Source of the DNA: Holosporales bacterium
GTDB taxonomy: Bacteria; Pseudomonadota; Alphaproteobacteria; RUG11792
Assembly: GCA_031286725.1 (NCBI GenBank)
Contig: JAITTR010000039.1
Location: forward strand, 1 to 7,853
DNA: 7,853 bases
Reading direction: 5' to 3'
Part shown: positions 1 to 6,617 of the stretch, in pieces
Numbering within the stretch: position 1 is the first letter of the stretch
Layout: each line of letters starts with the position of its first letter
Program-made: the position numbers and the translations under genes
The notes under the pieces: generated by a model
What the model saw: the letters and a program-made list of their open reading frames with translations, nothing else
What the model was told of the DNA's origin: nothing
Database searches by the model: none

Positions 1-1
1 A

Positions 2-169
2 AAACTAATGAAAATTTATCTAAAATTTTAGGGGACAAAAAAGTTTTTGCATTTTGGAAAAGCAATAGAGTATCCTAAAAATATAGGCGGGGAGTTGGCC
101 GTCTATATAATCCCAATAGAATATCAAGACAGTTTTGAATATTCTAAACAATCAATCTTTAATTTTTAA
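2..169 (+). pseudogene. 3' end of an unrecognised coding frame, probably frameshifted
   Basis: I do not recognise this protein. From base 1 one frame reads about 25 codons (ending in ...VFAFWKSNRVS) to a stop near 76. The frame starting at base 2 has a stop at 29-31, then is open to TAA at 167-169 and ends ...GGELAVYIIPIEY...SIFNF. The two look like halves of one carboxyl terminus joined by a frameshift near the T-rich stretch at 43-57, but a genuine short overlap of two frames cannot be excluded. The stop sits directly against the ribosome binding site of the next start (183), which suggests the two were once an operon. The 5' part lies outside the window. Coding status is inferred only from residue composition and this spacing. 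Confidence 0.3.
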
Positions 170-182
170 AGGAGAACATAAC

Positions 183-359
183 ATGTTGTTTAATGCTAAT
201 AAATTCTTAGAAGATTCTAAGAGAATACATTTGAATACAGAGGAAATATCCGTATCAGATAATCTATTTCCATGGGGCGGATATGGTATTTTTAGATTAT
301 ACCATATCCGCCCTGGAGATTTGTCAAGGTCCGCTCGCTATGCTCGCTCTCCACCTTGA
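183..359 (+). pseudogene. Amino-terminal stub of an unknown gene, interrupted by a palindromic element
   Basis: The ATG at 183 has a near-perfect Shine-Dalgarno (AAAGGAGA at 168-175) seven bases upstream, so this was probably a real start; an in-frame ATG at 135 lacks such a site. The first 31 residues (MLFNANKFLEDSKRIHL...) are hydrophilic with no signal peptide and match no family I recognise. From base 275 the frame enters the 91-bp double-hairpin element, adds about 27 element-encoded residues (ending DLSRSARYARSPP) and stops at 357-359 inside the second hairpin. I infer that the element inserted into, or replaced the downstream part of, a gene whose remains may lie at 366-861. A short expressed chimeric peptide of 58 residues is possible. 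Confidence 0.42.
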
Positions 360-365
360 CAAATC
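275..365 (+). repeat. Double-hairpin palindromic element, copy 1
   Basis: The element consists of two adjacent perfect inverted repeats. Hairpin A has a 15-bp stem (275-289 with 299-313, starting gggcggatatggtat) and a 9-base loop. After four bases, hairpin B has a 13-bp outer stem (318-330 with 353-365, gatttgtcaaggt / accttgacaaatc) and a 22-base interior containing two copies of gctcgct. Copy 2 at 6618-6708 is the same 91 bp in reverse orientation, matching at about 76 of 91 positions, with differences confined to the hairpin A loop, the linker and the hairpin B interior. Similarity ends close to the outer stem bases. One frame is open through the element and reads YTISALEICQGPLA...LDKS. 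The layout resembles Rickettsia palindromic elements in size and coding potential, but I cannot assign it to a named family. Confidence 0.9.
296..327 (-). promoter_or_regulatory. Promoter-like motif inside palindromic element copy 1
   Basis: On the minus strand there is a consensus -35 TTGACA (plus-strand 322-327) and an extended -10 TGGTATAAT (TATAAT at plus-strand 296-301). They are separated by 20 bases, longer than the usual 16-18. Transcription would run leftward, antisense to the stub at 183. The same arrangement with the same spacing occurs in copy 2. Both boxes lie in hairpin stems, so the match may be a by-product of palindrome conservation; activity is unproven. Confidence 0.35.
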
Positions 366-861
366 GGTTATACTTCCTTTTCCTGATTTTACGTTAGCCA
401 TATTGTATAGAAACAAAAGAGAGTTATCTTGTGTTACTAAAGATATTATTGGCGGAGTCATTTAAGATAGAATACTGGATTTTATAAACTGGTATGGAGA
501 GAATATATGGCGAAGTAATATAAGAATAAGCTCTTCCTATTCGTATTTATTTATCCGAATATATTTGCTAATCGTTCTATTACTATTGTAAATTCCCCTC
601 TTTATTTCAATTTGTTAAAATCGGATGGATGCGCTAACAGTTATGTTCAAGTAGCAATTCCGCTTCAGAATCTTGTGAAAACCGTAACTGGAGCGAGAAA
701 ATTATTAAAATCTCTAGGGCTTTGATAAACTTTAAAGAAATCTCAAACGAATCAGATATTCCTGTCGTAAGATGTACGGAACGGCTCTGGAGAGGTTAGA
801 GAGGAGACCAAAATATCTATTTTCGATTCTCAAAGTCATTAGAAATGAAGTTAATTTTTAA
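366..861 (+). pseudogene. Decayed coding region, open fragments in three frames
   Basis: Most of the near-970-bp left end carries no intact gene, but this stretch shows coding-like fragments that hand over between frames. One frame runs 367-465 (VILPFPDFTLAILYRNKREL...), stops once at 463-465 and reopens for 466-588. A second is open for 68 codons at 519-722 (…YPNIFANRSITIVNSPLYF…VQVAIPLQNLVKTV…) with no ATG. A third is open at about 638-796 (…WSEKIIKISRALINFKEIS…). A fourth segment at 736-858 contains MYGTALERLERRPKYLF. The chain looks like one gene with several frameshifts and stops, possibly the continuation of the stub at 183. I cannot name the family, and chance open frames remain an alternative. 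I see nothing recognisable at 862-970. Confidence 0.35.
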
Positions 862-970
862 AGAGTTCTTTAGAAACTGAGCATAAAGATATTGTTTTCA
901 AGTTATAACAGAAAGCTTTTAGTTGAATAAGCGTTAAAAAGCGACGCGCAACCAGGAGCCTTAAAGAGTT

Positions 971-1363
971 TTATAAGAAGCCTACTGTCAATTTAGTTTC
1001 AAAATTATCATTTTTAATAGCAACAATTATATCCAAAGCGAGCGTTTGGGGTTCTTTTTTTATTCTAATGTCGTTTATTTCTATGTTCGATATTCTTGGT
1101 TCGTTTGTTAAAATCATTTCCTTTAAATGTAATTTAAACTCCTCAACAAATTCTGGGGAGGTTTCTATAAATTGAAAATCCTTGATTCCGTATGAATATG
1201 GATTACATGAAAATTTTAAATATTCGTCCTTCCATTTCAATCTTGAGGATAATATACTGGTTATTTCTGATACAATAGAATTATAAAAATCCTTATCTGA
1301 ATTGAAGAAAACTGATTGACTATTGAATTTTTCAAAAAACGGCTTATCTTTCTTATTCTTCAT
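971..1363 (-). CDS. tssE: gp25/TssE-family baseplate protein (T6SS-like)
   Basis: This 130-residue protein looks like the gp25/TssE family, a wedge component that helps start sheath assembly at the baseplate of contractile machines (type VI secretion, phage tails). The family layout is visible: an N-terminal FFEKF segment (9-13, compare the LFERL of TssE), a helix VSEITSILSSR (31-41, where TssE has its LLNTR helix), YGIKDF (58-63, compare YGLPDF), the hallmark NEPRI (87-91, compare FEPRL/I), and a final strand LALDIIVAI (108-116). It is at the short end for TssE. ATG 1363 overlaps the end of dsbB by 11 bp, implying cotranscription and translational coupling; its own ribosome site is weak. No other tss gene is recognisable here, so a T6SS elsewhere, a relic, or another contractile system are all possible. 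The assignment rests on remembered motifs, not a search. Confidence 0.7.
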   Translation of the reverse strand: MKNKKDKPFFEKFNSQSVFFNSDKDFYNSIVSEITSILSSRLKWKDEYLKFSCNPYSYGIKDFQFIETSPEFVEEFKLHLKEMILTNEPRISNIEINDIRIKKEPQTLALDIIVAIKNDNFETKLTVGFL

Positions 1364-1835
1364 TTTTCTTTCTATAACAGTCTAACGTGACGCTTACGCT
1401 TGTTATCCAAAACAAAAAGGAAATTAACACAAAATTCCAAAGAGTCGAAGAAAGACCTAAAATCTCTAAATTAACCCTATCGCAATAAGAAACGTTGGAT
1501 TGAACCGATTGAGAGATATCGTCTAACGAAGGAAGTTTCGATACGCAACTGTTTGGTCCTATCCACCAATGATTTTCTACTCCTAAATGATAAAAGCTAA
1601 ACCCCATCGATAAGACAATAACGCAAAACAAAATCCGTCTTATAAAAGAGACATTAAATATAAAAGACATACACGTTAAAATAGAGATAAATATGTATAA
1701 AAATCTTGTAATCAAACACAGTTGGCAAGGAGTCTTATCCATAAATTTTTCGGCAAAAACAGATATAGAAACCGCGATTATGGAACATGCGAGGACTATG
1801 CCATTAACGTATTTTTCTCTTAAAATTCTTATCAT
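1353..1835 (-). CDS. dsbB: Disulfide bond formation protein B
   Basis: DsbB is the inner-membrane protein that reoxidises periplasmic DsbA and passes the electrons to quinones. The 160-residue product has the expected four hydrophobic helices (about 11-29, 43-60, 67-85 and 131-150). The first periplasmic loop carries PCQLC (Cys37, Cys40), followed by Arg44 in the position of the conserved quinone-associated arginine. The second loop carries the other pair, Cys97 (GPNSC) and Cys118 (SYC), preceded by the family-typical YHLGVENHWW. Near the end, GLSSTLWNF matches the conserved GLS.. .WN motif. All four redox cysteines are present, so it should be functional. The ATG at 1835 gives a short cytoplasmic N terminus as expected. 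The 3' end overlaps the TssE-like gene. No dsbA is in the window. Confidence 0.93.
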   Translation of the reverse strand: MIRILREKYVNGIVLACSIIAVSISVFAEKFMDKTPCQLCLITRFLYIFISILTCMSFIFNVSFIRRILFCVIVLSMGFSFYHLGVENHWWIGPNSCVSKLPSLDDISQSVQSNVSYCDRVNLEILGLSSTLWNFVLISFLFWITSVSVTLDCYRKKNEE

Positions 1836-1859
1836 AGTCTTTAAAACTTCATCGTTTCT

Positions 1860-1888
1860 ATATTAAAATCCTACCCCGACAAATTCAA
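1860..1888 (-). promoter_or_regulatory. Candidate dsbB promoter
   Basis: On the minus strand TTGAAT (plus-strand 1883-1888) and TAATAT (plus-strand 1860-1865) are separated by 17 bases and lie about 25 bases upstream of the dsbB start. Each box matches the sigma-70 consensus at four of six positions. In such AT-rich sequence this is only moderate evidence; the position in the dsbB/ppiD divergent gap supports it. Confidence 0.35.
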
Positions 1889-1911
1889 AAGGTAAACCTA
1901 AAAGTTGAGCT

Positions 1912-1939
1912 TTGTCTCTGACTCGTTTTTTGGTATAAT
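1912..1939 (+). promoter_or_regulatory. Promoter for the ppiD-gap-trkH operon
   Basis: A perfect extended -10 (TG at 1931-1932, TATAAT at 1934-1939) follows TTGTCT (1912-1917) after 16 bases. Transcription would begin near 1946, leaving a leader of fewer than 20 bases before the ATG at 1964. The three plus-strand genes that follow are separated by 14 and 11 bases, so this is the likely main promoter of the operon. Confidence 0.65.
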
Positions 1940-1963
1940 AAAGAAAAACTTTATGTTAAAGAT

Positions 1964-3916
1964 ATGCTGAACTCACTTAGAAACGCTTCAAACAGCATTA
2001 TTATAAAAATATTATTTGGAACTATTATATTCAGTTTTTGCCTTTGGGGAATAGGAGATATAATAAGGAACTATTCCGCGTCAAAATCAGTATTTAGCGT
2101 TGAAAACGCTAAGGTGTCGGTCGAAACTTTCACGAGACAATACAATCAAGAAAAACAGAGAATAAGGAATATAGGATCGAAACCTCTTTCGGACGAGGAA
2201 ATGAGGAAATTAAACATAAGCAAAATAGTTCTTGATAAAATGATCCAAGATACAGTTCTCGAACAAGCGTTTAACAAATTAAATATAATAGTTTCTAAGC
2301 AAAGCGTTTTGTTCGTCATTCAATCTATGCCGGAATTCCAAAACAATGGAGTATTTGACGAAACGTTATATGCAACGGCTATAAAAAGAGCTGGAATAAG
2401 CGAGGCTGGATTCCTGGCTCAAATTAGAGAAAGCTTAGCCAGAACTCAGTTTCTTCATCCGATTGCCGTTGGTTATAAGCTTCCGAATATTATAAAAAAT
2501 ATAATAGAAAAAGATTTTGAGGCGAACAGAACCGTTTTAATCGCGAAAATAAAGCCATTTGATATAAGCTTAGAAAAAACTCCCTCTTCAGAAGAATTGA
2601 AAGAATACTTCGCAAATAACACAGGAAAATATAAAAAACAGGAAACCAGAGATTGCGCAATTCTTGTCGTCGACTATAAAAATCTATGCTCTGAGATAAT
2701 CGTTTCTCAGGAAGAAATAAATAATTATTACGAAGAAAACAAAGCGGCCTACGCACCAAAAGAATATAGAGATTTTGAAAGATTTGTTTTCGAAAATAGA
2801 GAAGATGCGGACAAAGCTTGGAATATGCTTAATAAGGGTATGGCGTCCAGAAATATCGCCAAAAAGTTTACTCCGAAAATAGAAATTATCCGTAAGATAG
2901 AAAAAAGCGACTTTCCGCTAGAAATCGGCCAAGAGTTGTTTAATTTAAAGCTTTCTAAAACGTCCGCGGTATATCCTATTGGCGATAAGTTTTATATTTA
3001 TCGCGTCGCTAATATAGATAAGTCTAAAGCAAAAAGCGAGCTAGAAATAAAAAAAGAAATCGCCTTATCTTTACAAAATGAGAAAATGAATACTCCTGAA
3101 TTCTATTCAAAAATAAAAAGCATGAAAAATAAAATAGACGACGGATTCGGTTCAGGAAAATCTATAGAAACTATAGCGAAAGAAACGGGAATGAAAATTG
3201 TAGAACTAAAAGATTTCAAAAAATCTCATGATAATAAAGAATTGGTAAACGTAATTAAAGACGAGGACACTAGAACGGAAATTATAGATTCGATATTTAG
3301 CACGGAAGAAAATCAAGCTAGCCAGACTATAGATTCCCGGGAAACGGATACGATGTCTTACGTTGTCTATACAAGAAAAATATATCCGGAAAAAGTTCCA
3401 GATTATGAACAAATTGCCGAAACTGTAAAAAAGGATTTTATTCTAGACGAAAAAAATCAAAAGGCTATTGAACAAATAGATTTGATAAACAAAAAAGGAG
3501 CCAACGCCGCTGCAGAAGTTTCCAAGTTAACAGGAGTTAAAAGTTTTAGGCTCTCCAAAAAGAGCTTTTTACTTCATGAAAAAAATCATTCCAAAGAGGC
3601 CGAAAGAATTTTAAAAGAAATTCCGAATCCAGGAACAGTACTAAATATTCTTTCTTCTATAAAAAATGGTCATTCAATTTACTTTAAAATTGAAAACGGA
3701 GATTATATAGTGATTGCAGTTAAAAATATTGAGCAAGCCTCTAACCGAGACCCTGAATTTTCAAAAATGGTTTCTAATTATATAGATTCCAACATGGCAA
3801 ACGATATAATACCTATAGTTTTGAATACGTTAAAAAAACAAATGAAAATAAAAGTGGATAATAAGCTTATTGAAGAGATAACAAAAACAAGCGACGATGC
3901 GGAAAATAATACTTAA
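1964..3916 (+). CDS. ppiD: PpiD-like membrane-anchored SurA_N/parvulin folding factor
   Basis: This 650-residue protein is a PpiD-type chaperone, anchored in the inner membrane with a large periplasmic part that assists folding of proteins leaving the Sec translocon. The N terminus is the family signature: a short cytoplasmic stretch MLNSLRNASNS, then one membrane segment at about 13-31. A SurA_N-like helical chaperone region follows at about 45-170, including the GVFDETLYATAIKRAGISEAGF motif region (129-150). A parvulin-like rotamase domain lies at about 263-351 (YRDFERFVF, then IGQELFNL and KFYIYRVANI). It is degenerate, as is common in PpiD, so isomerase activity is uncertain. The rest is a long lysine- and glutamate-rich C-terminal region. 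ATG 1964 has only a weak ribosome site (AAAG), but the nearby ATG at 1953 is out of frame. Length is close to the roughly 620 residues of E. coli PpiD. Confidence 0.88.
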   Translation: MLNSLRNASNSIIIKILFGTIIFSFCLWGIGDIIRNYSASKSVFSVENAKVSVETFTRQYNQEKQRIRNIGSKPLSDEEMRKLNISKIVLDKMIQDTVLEQAFNKLNIIVSKQSVLFVIQSMPEFQNNGVFDETLYATAIKRAGISEAGFLAQIRESLARTQFLHPIAVGYKLPNIIKNIIEKDFEANRTVLIAKIKPFDISLEKTPSSEELKEYFANNTGKYKKQETRDCAILVVDYKNLCSEIIVSQEEINNYYEENKAAYAPKEYRDFERFVFENREDADKAWNMLNKGMASRNIAKKFTPKIEIIRKIEKSDFPLEIGQELFNLKLSKTSAVYPIGDKFYIYRVANIDKSKAKSELEIKKEIALSLQNEKMNTPEFYSKIKSMKNKIDDGFGSGKSIETIAKETGMKIVELKDFKKSHDNKELVNVIKDEDTRTEIIDSIFSTEENQASQTIDSRETDTMSYVVYTRKIYPEKVPDYEQIAETVKKDFILDEKNQKAIEQIDLINKKGANAAAEVSKLTGVKSFRLSKKSFLLHEKNHSKEAERILKEIPNPGTVLNILSSIKNGHSIYFKIENGDYIVIAVKNIEQASNRDPEFSKMVSNYIDSNMANDIIPIVLNTLKKQMKIKVDNKLIEEITKTSDDAENNT

Positions 3917-3930
3917 AGGAGTAGTCGGAA

Positions 3931-4935
3931 ATGTTAAAAATAGGAATCAATGGGTTTGGCAGAATAGGTAGAATGATATTAAGAGCGTATGCTGAATCTG
4001 ATAAATATAACAATATTAAAATCATTTGTATAAACGATTTAGCGGACAAAAAGACTAATATACATCTATTAAAATATGACTCTATACATGGAATTTCGGA
4101 TTTCGATATCTCAGAAACAAGTGACGGAATATCTGTGAGAGGACAGAATATAAAAATGATTTCCGAACCAGATCCGGAAAAAATAGACTGGATAGCGAAT
4201 GAAGTTGATATTGTTTTCGAATGCTCGGGAAGATTCGCGAAAAAAGAGGATGCTGAAAAGCATGTAAAAGCGGGAGCTAAAAGAGTTATAGTTTCCGCCC
4301 CCTCCGACGGAGCCGATATAACCGTTGTTTTCGGAATTAATCACAAGGAAATCAAAAGCGACGATAAAGTGATATCCAATGGCTCTTGCACTACAAATTG
4401 CTTATCTCCTATCGCTTATTTGCTAGATAAAGAGTTTGGAATCAATTGCGGATTTATGACGACGATTCACGCCTATACCGGAGATCAAAGATTGATCGAC
4501 ACGGCTCATAAAGATTTGAGAAGAGCCAGAGCCGCCGGATTATCAATGGTTCCAAGTACAACTGGCGCCGCGAAAGCCGTGGGGTTAGTTTTGCCGCAAT
4601 TAAAAGGAAAACTTGACGGGACGGCGATTCGAGTTCCAACTCCAAACGTTTCGTTAGTCGATTTAAAATGCGTATTGCAAAAACCTACTTCCGAAGACAA
4701 AATAAACGACGTTATGAAATCCGCATCCGCTGGAGAATTAAACGGGATATTGGCGTATAACGACGAACCGCTAGTTTCTTGCGATTTTAATCATTCCGCA
4801 TTCAGTTCTATTTTCGACGCGACGGGAACGAAAGTCATTAACGACAGCTTTTGCAGAATTGTTTCATGGTATGACAATGAGTTTGGCTTTTCAAACAGAA
4901 TGTTAGATTTAGCTCAATACCTATCCGATTGTTAA
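3931..4935 (+). CDS. gap: Glyceraldehyde-3-phosphate dehydrogenase
   Basis: GAPDH catalyses the reversible NAD-dependent oxidation and phosphorylation of glyceraldehyde 3-phosphate to 1,3-bisphosphoglycerate in the cytoplasmic glycolysis/gluconeogenesis pathway. The 334-residue length is normal. The Rossmann start IGINGFGRIGR (4-14) and the NDL after the second strand (35-37) indicate NAD preference. The catalytic motif SNGSCTTNC places the nucleophile at Cys153 and the paired base at His180 (TTIHAYTGDQ). STTGAAKAVG (209-218), the phosphate-binding RVPTPNVS (234-241) and the C-terminal WYDNEFGFSNR (313-323) are intact. The start has a strong AAGGAG at 3916-3921, nine bases upstream and overlapping the ppiD stop codon, so it is the second gene of the ppiD operon. 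Nothing suggests decay. The direction of flux in this organism cannot be told from the window. Confidence 0.98.
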   Translation: MLKIGINGFGRIGRMILRAYAESDKYNNIKIICINDLADKKTNIHLLKYDSIHGISDFDISETSDGISVRGQNIKMISEPDPEKIDWIANEVDIVFECSGRFAKKEDAEKHVKAGAKRVIVSAPSDGADITVVFGINHKEIKSDDKVISNGSCTTNCLSPIAYLLDKEFGINCGFMTTIHAYTGDQRLIDTAHKDLRRARAAGLSMVPSTTGAAKAVGLVLPQLKGKLDGTAIRVPTPNVSLVDLKCVLQKPTSEDKINDVMKSASAGELNGILAYNDEPLVSCDFNHSAFSSIFDATGTKVINDSFCRIVSWYDNEFGFSNRMLDLAQYLSDC

Positions 4936-4946
4936 TCCAATAGCTG

Positions 4947-6404
4947 ATGAGAATCAACCTCCAAGTTGTCGCTTTTGCAAATGGCATAGCTCTTTGCGGC
5001 TTGGCATTAGCAATGTGTATTCCGCTTCTTTATGACATTATCTTATTAAGAAGAAACTTAATAGAAGTTTTCCTCCCATCCGCAATAATTTGCCTTTTTT
5101 TAGGGGTATCTACAATTTTATCGTTCAAATCTAGCAATACTGAAATTTCTTCGTTGACTCGCCAAGACGCTTTTCTCATAGTCTCTTCTTTATGGATTAT
5201 TATCTCAATATTCAGCTCGTTTCCTTTTTATTTTTATGACGGGATAAAACTGTCTTTTATATCGTCATTTTTTGAGGCAACATCTGGAATCACGACAACC
5301 GGAGCGTCTATATATCAAAACGTGGAAATATTGCCAAGGACTTTGAATCTTTGGAGATTTGTTTTACATTTCATAGGAGGCATTGGAATCGTCGCCATTG
5401 GAATCGTTGCGTTCCCGCTTATGAAAATCGGAGGAATGCAATTGTTTCTAGCCGAGAATTCCGATAAGTCGCAGAAGCTTTTCCCAAGAGTTTCTCAAAT
5501 CGCCGGATTTTTTGTTGGAACGTATATAGCTATAATTGGATTTTTTACGATACTATTAAAATCAAGCGGAATGGGATTATTCGACTCTATTTGTCACAGT
5601 ATATCGGCAATTTCCACGGGCGGATTTTCAACTAGAAATTTAGGAATACAATATTATAACAGTAGCCTAATTGAGTTTATTATTTTATGCGCAATGTTCA
5701 TGGGAGGAATAACGTTTTTAGAAATAATAAAAGGATTAAAAACGAGAGGTAAAGGATCCCTTCAAAATCAACAAATTAGAGGTTATTTTAAATTAACCTC
5801 TATGGTTGTATTAATATCCCTTTTGTTTTTATTTATACGATACAATACAAACATTTCCATGAGAATAATAACAGATTCCGCATTTAATATTATATCGGCG
5901 ATTACCACAACTGGTCTCGTCTTGCAAAACGAAACTCTCTCGTTTTTTAAAGAGCCTTGCGTAAAAATTTGCATTTTCGTATTAGCTATGATTGGAGGAT
6001 GCTCGGGCTCCACAACGGGAGGCATAAAAATTTTCAGAATCCAAATTTTGTATTCTTTATTTAAAAATTATATAAATAAGTTATCGAATCCTTTTAACGC
6101 CGAAATGCCAAAGTATCAAACAAAGAAAATAGAAGAAACGCTAATAACCTCAATAATTTCCTTTCTATTCTTATTATTTTTATCTTTTACATTTAGCACA
6201 ATATTAATCACAATAACCTCCAATGTCTCTGCCTCTTTGGCTGTTTCCGCCGTTATATCTTGTCTTTTTAACTTGGGATATAATATAGATTATGAAGTAA
6301 TTTCTCCCGTCTCAAAAATAATATTGTCAATAGATATGATAATAGGAAGATTAGAGATAATACCCATTGTCGCTATATTTTCCAAATCGTTTTGGAAAAA
6401 GTAA
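4947..6404 (+). CDS. trkH: TrkH-family potassium uptake channel subunit
   Basis: TrkH is the membrane pore of the Trk potassium uptake system and normally works with the cytoplasmic NAD-binding regulator TrkA, which is not in this window. The 485-residue product is hydrophobic throughout and has the fourfold membrane-pore-membrane repeat. Filter-like segments are ATSGITTTGASI (111-122), SISAISTGGFSTRN (218-231) and IISAITTTGLVL (315-326). The fourth, around SCLFNLGYNI (438-447), lacks the usual GPGLG-like sequence. The helix segment MIGGCSGSTTGGIKIFR (348-364) and the late GRLEI (467-471) are typical TrkH markers. The ATG lies 11 bases after the gap stop with no recognisable Shine-Dalgarno, so translation probably depends on coupling to gap. 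It is the last gene of the operon and converges on rmuC. Confidence 0.93.
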   Translation: MRINLQVVAFANGIALCGLALAMCIPLLYDIILLRRNLIEVFLPSAIICLFLGVSTILSFKSSNTEISSLTRQDAFLIVSSLWIIISIFSSFPFYFYDGIKLSFISSFFEATSGITTTGASIYQNVEILPRTLNLWRFVLHFIGGIGIVAIGIVAFPLMKIGGMQLFLAENSDKSQKLFPRVSQIAGFFVGTYIAIIGFFTILLKSSGMGLFDSICHSISAISTGGFSTRNLGIQYYNSSLIEFIILCAMFMGGITFLEIIKGLKTRGKGSLQNQQIRGYFKLTSMVVLISLLFLFIRYNTNISMRIITDSAFNIISAITTTGLVLQNETLSFFKEPCVKICIFVLAMIGGCSGSTTGGIKIFRIQILYSLFKNYINKLSNPFNAEMPKYQTKKIEETLITSIISFLFLLFLSFTFSTILITITSNVSASLAVSAVISCLFNLGYNIDYEVISPVSKIILSIDMIIGRLEIIPIVAIFSKSFWKK

Positions 6405-6617
6405 ATCTTCTGTGATTTTTATCTATATCTTCACTTTTTGAGGATAAAAATGTCTGCACGTAATATTTTTTCGAAACTGAAGCTCTCGGGTTATTATAAG
6501 GTCCAAAATCAAGTCGTTAGCCTAAAATTTCGGTTAGAAAGTAGATCGCCCCCCTACAGCTTCGCTCAACATAGCCGCGCCAAATGTCTCCTATTTTTTA
6601 TCAAGTTAATAAAACCC

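Noticed and set aside
2490..2759. Minus-strand open frame inside ppiD
   Set aside because: It lies wholly opposite a well-supported gene with intact domains and has no independent support; the same applies to other antisense frames within ppiD, gap and trkH.
6378..6399. Hairpin ttttccaaa/tttggaaaa at the end of trkH as a terminator
   Set aside because: The stem has only two G-C pairs, lies inside the coding sequence before the stop, and is not followed by a T tract.
6415..6451. Inverted repeat atttttatc/gataaaaat after trkH as a terminator
   Set aside because: It is a 9-bp, almost pure A/T stem with a 19-base loop and no T tract; such pairings are expected by chance in this composition.
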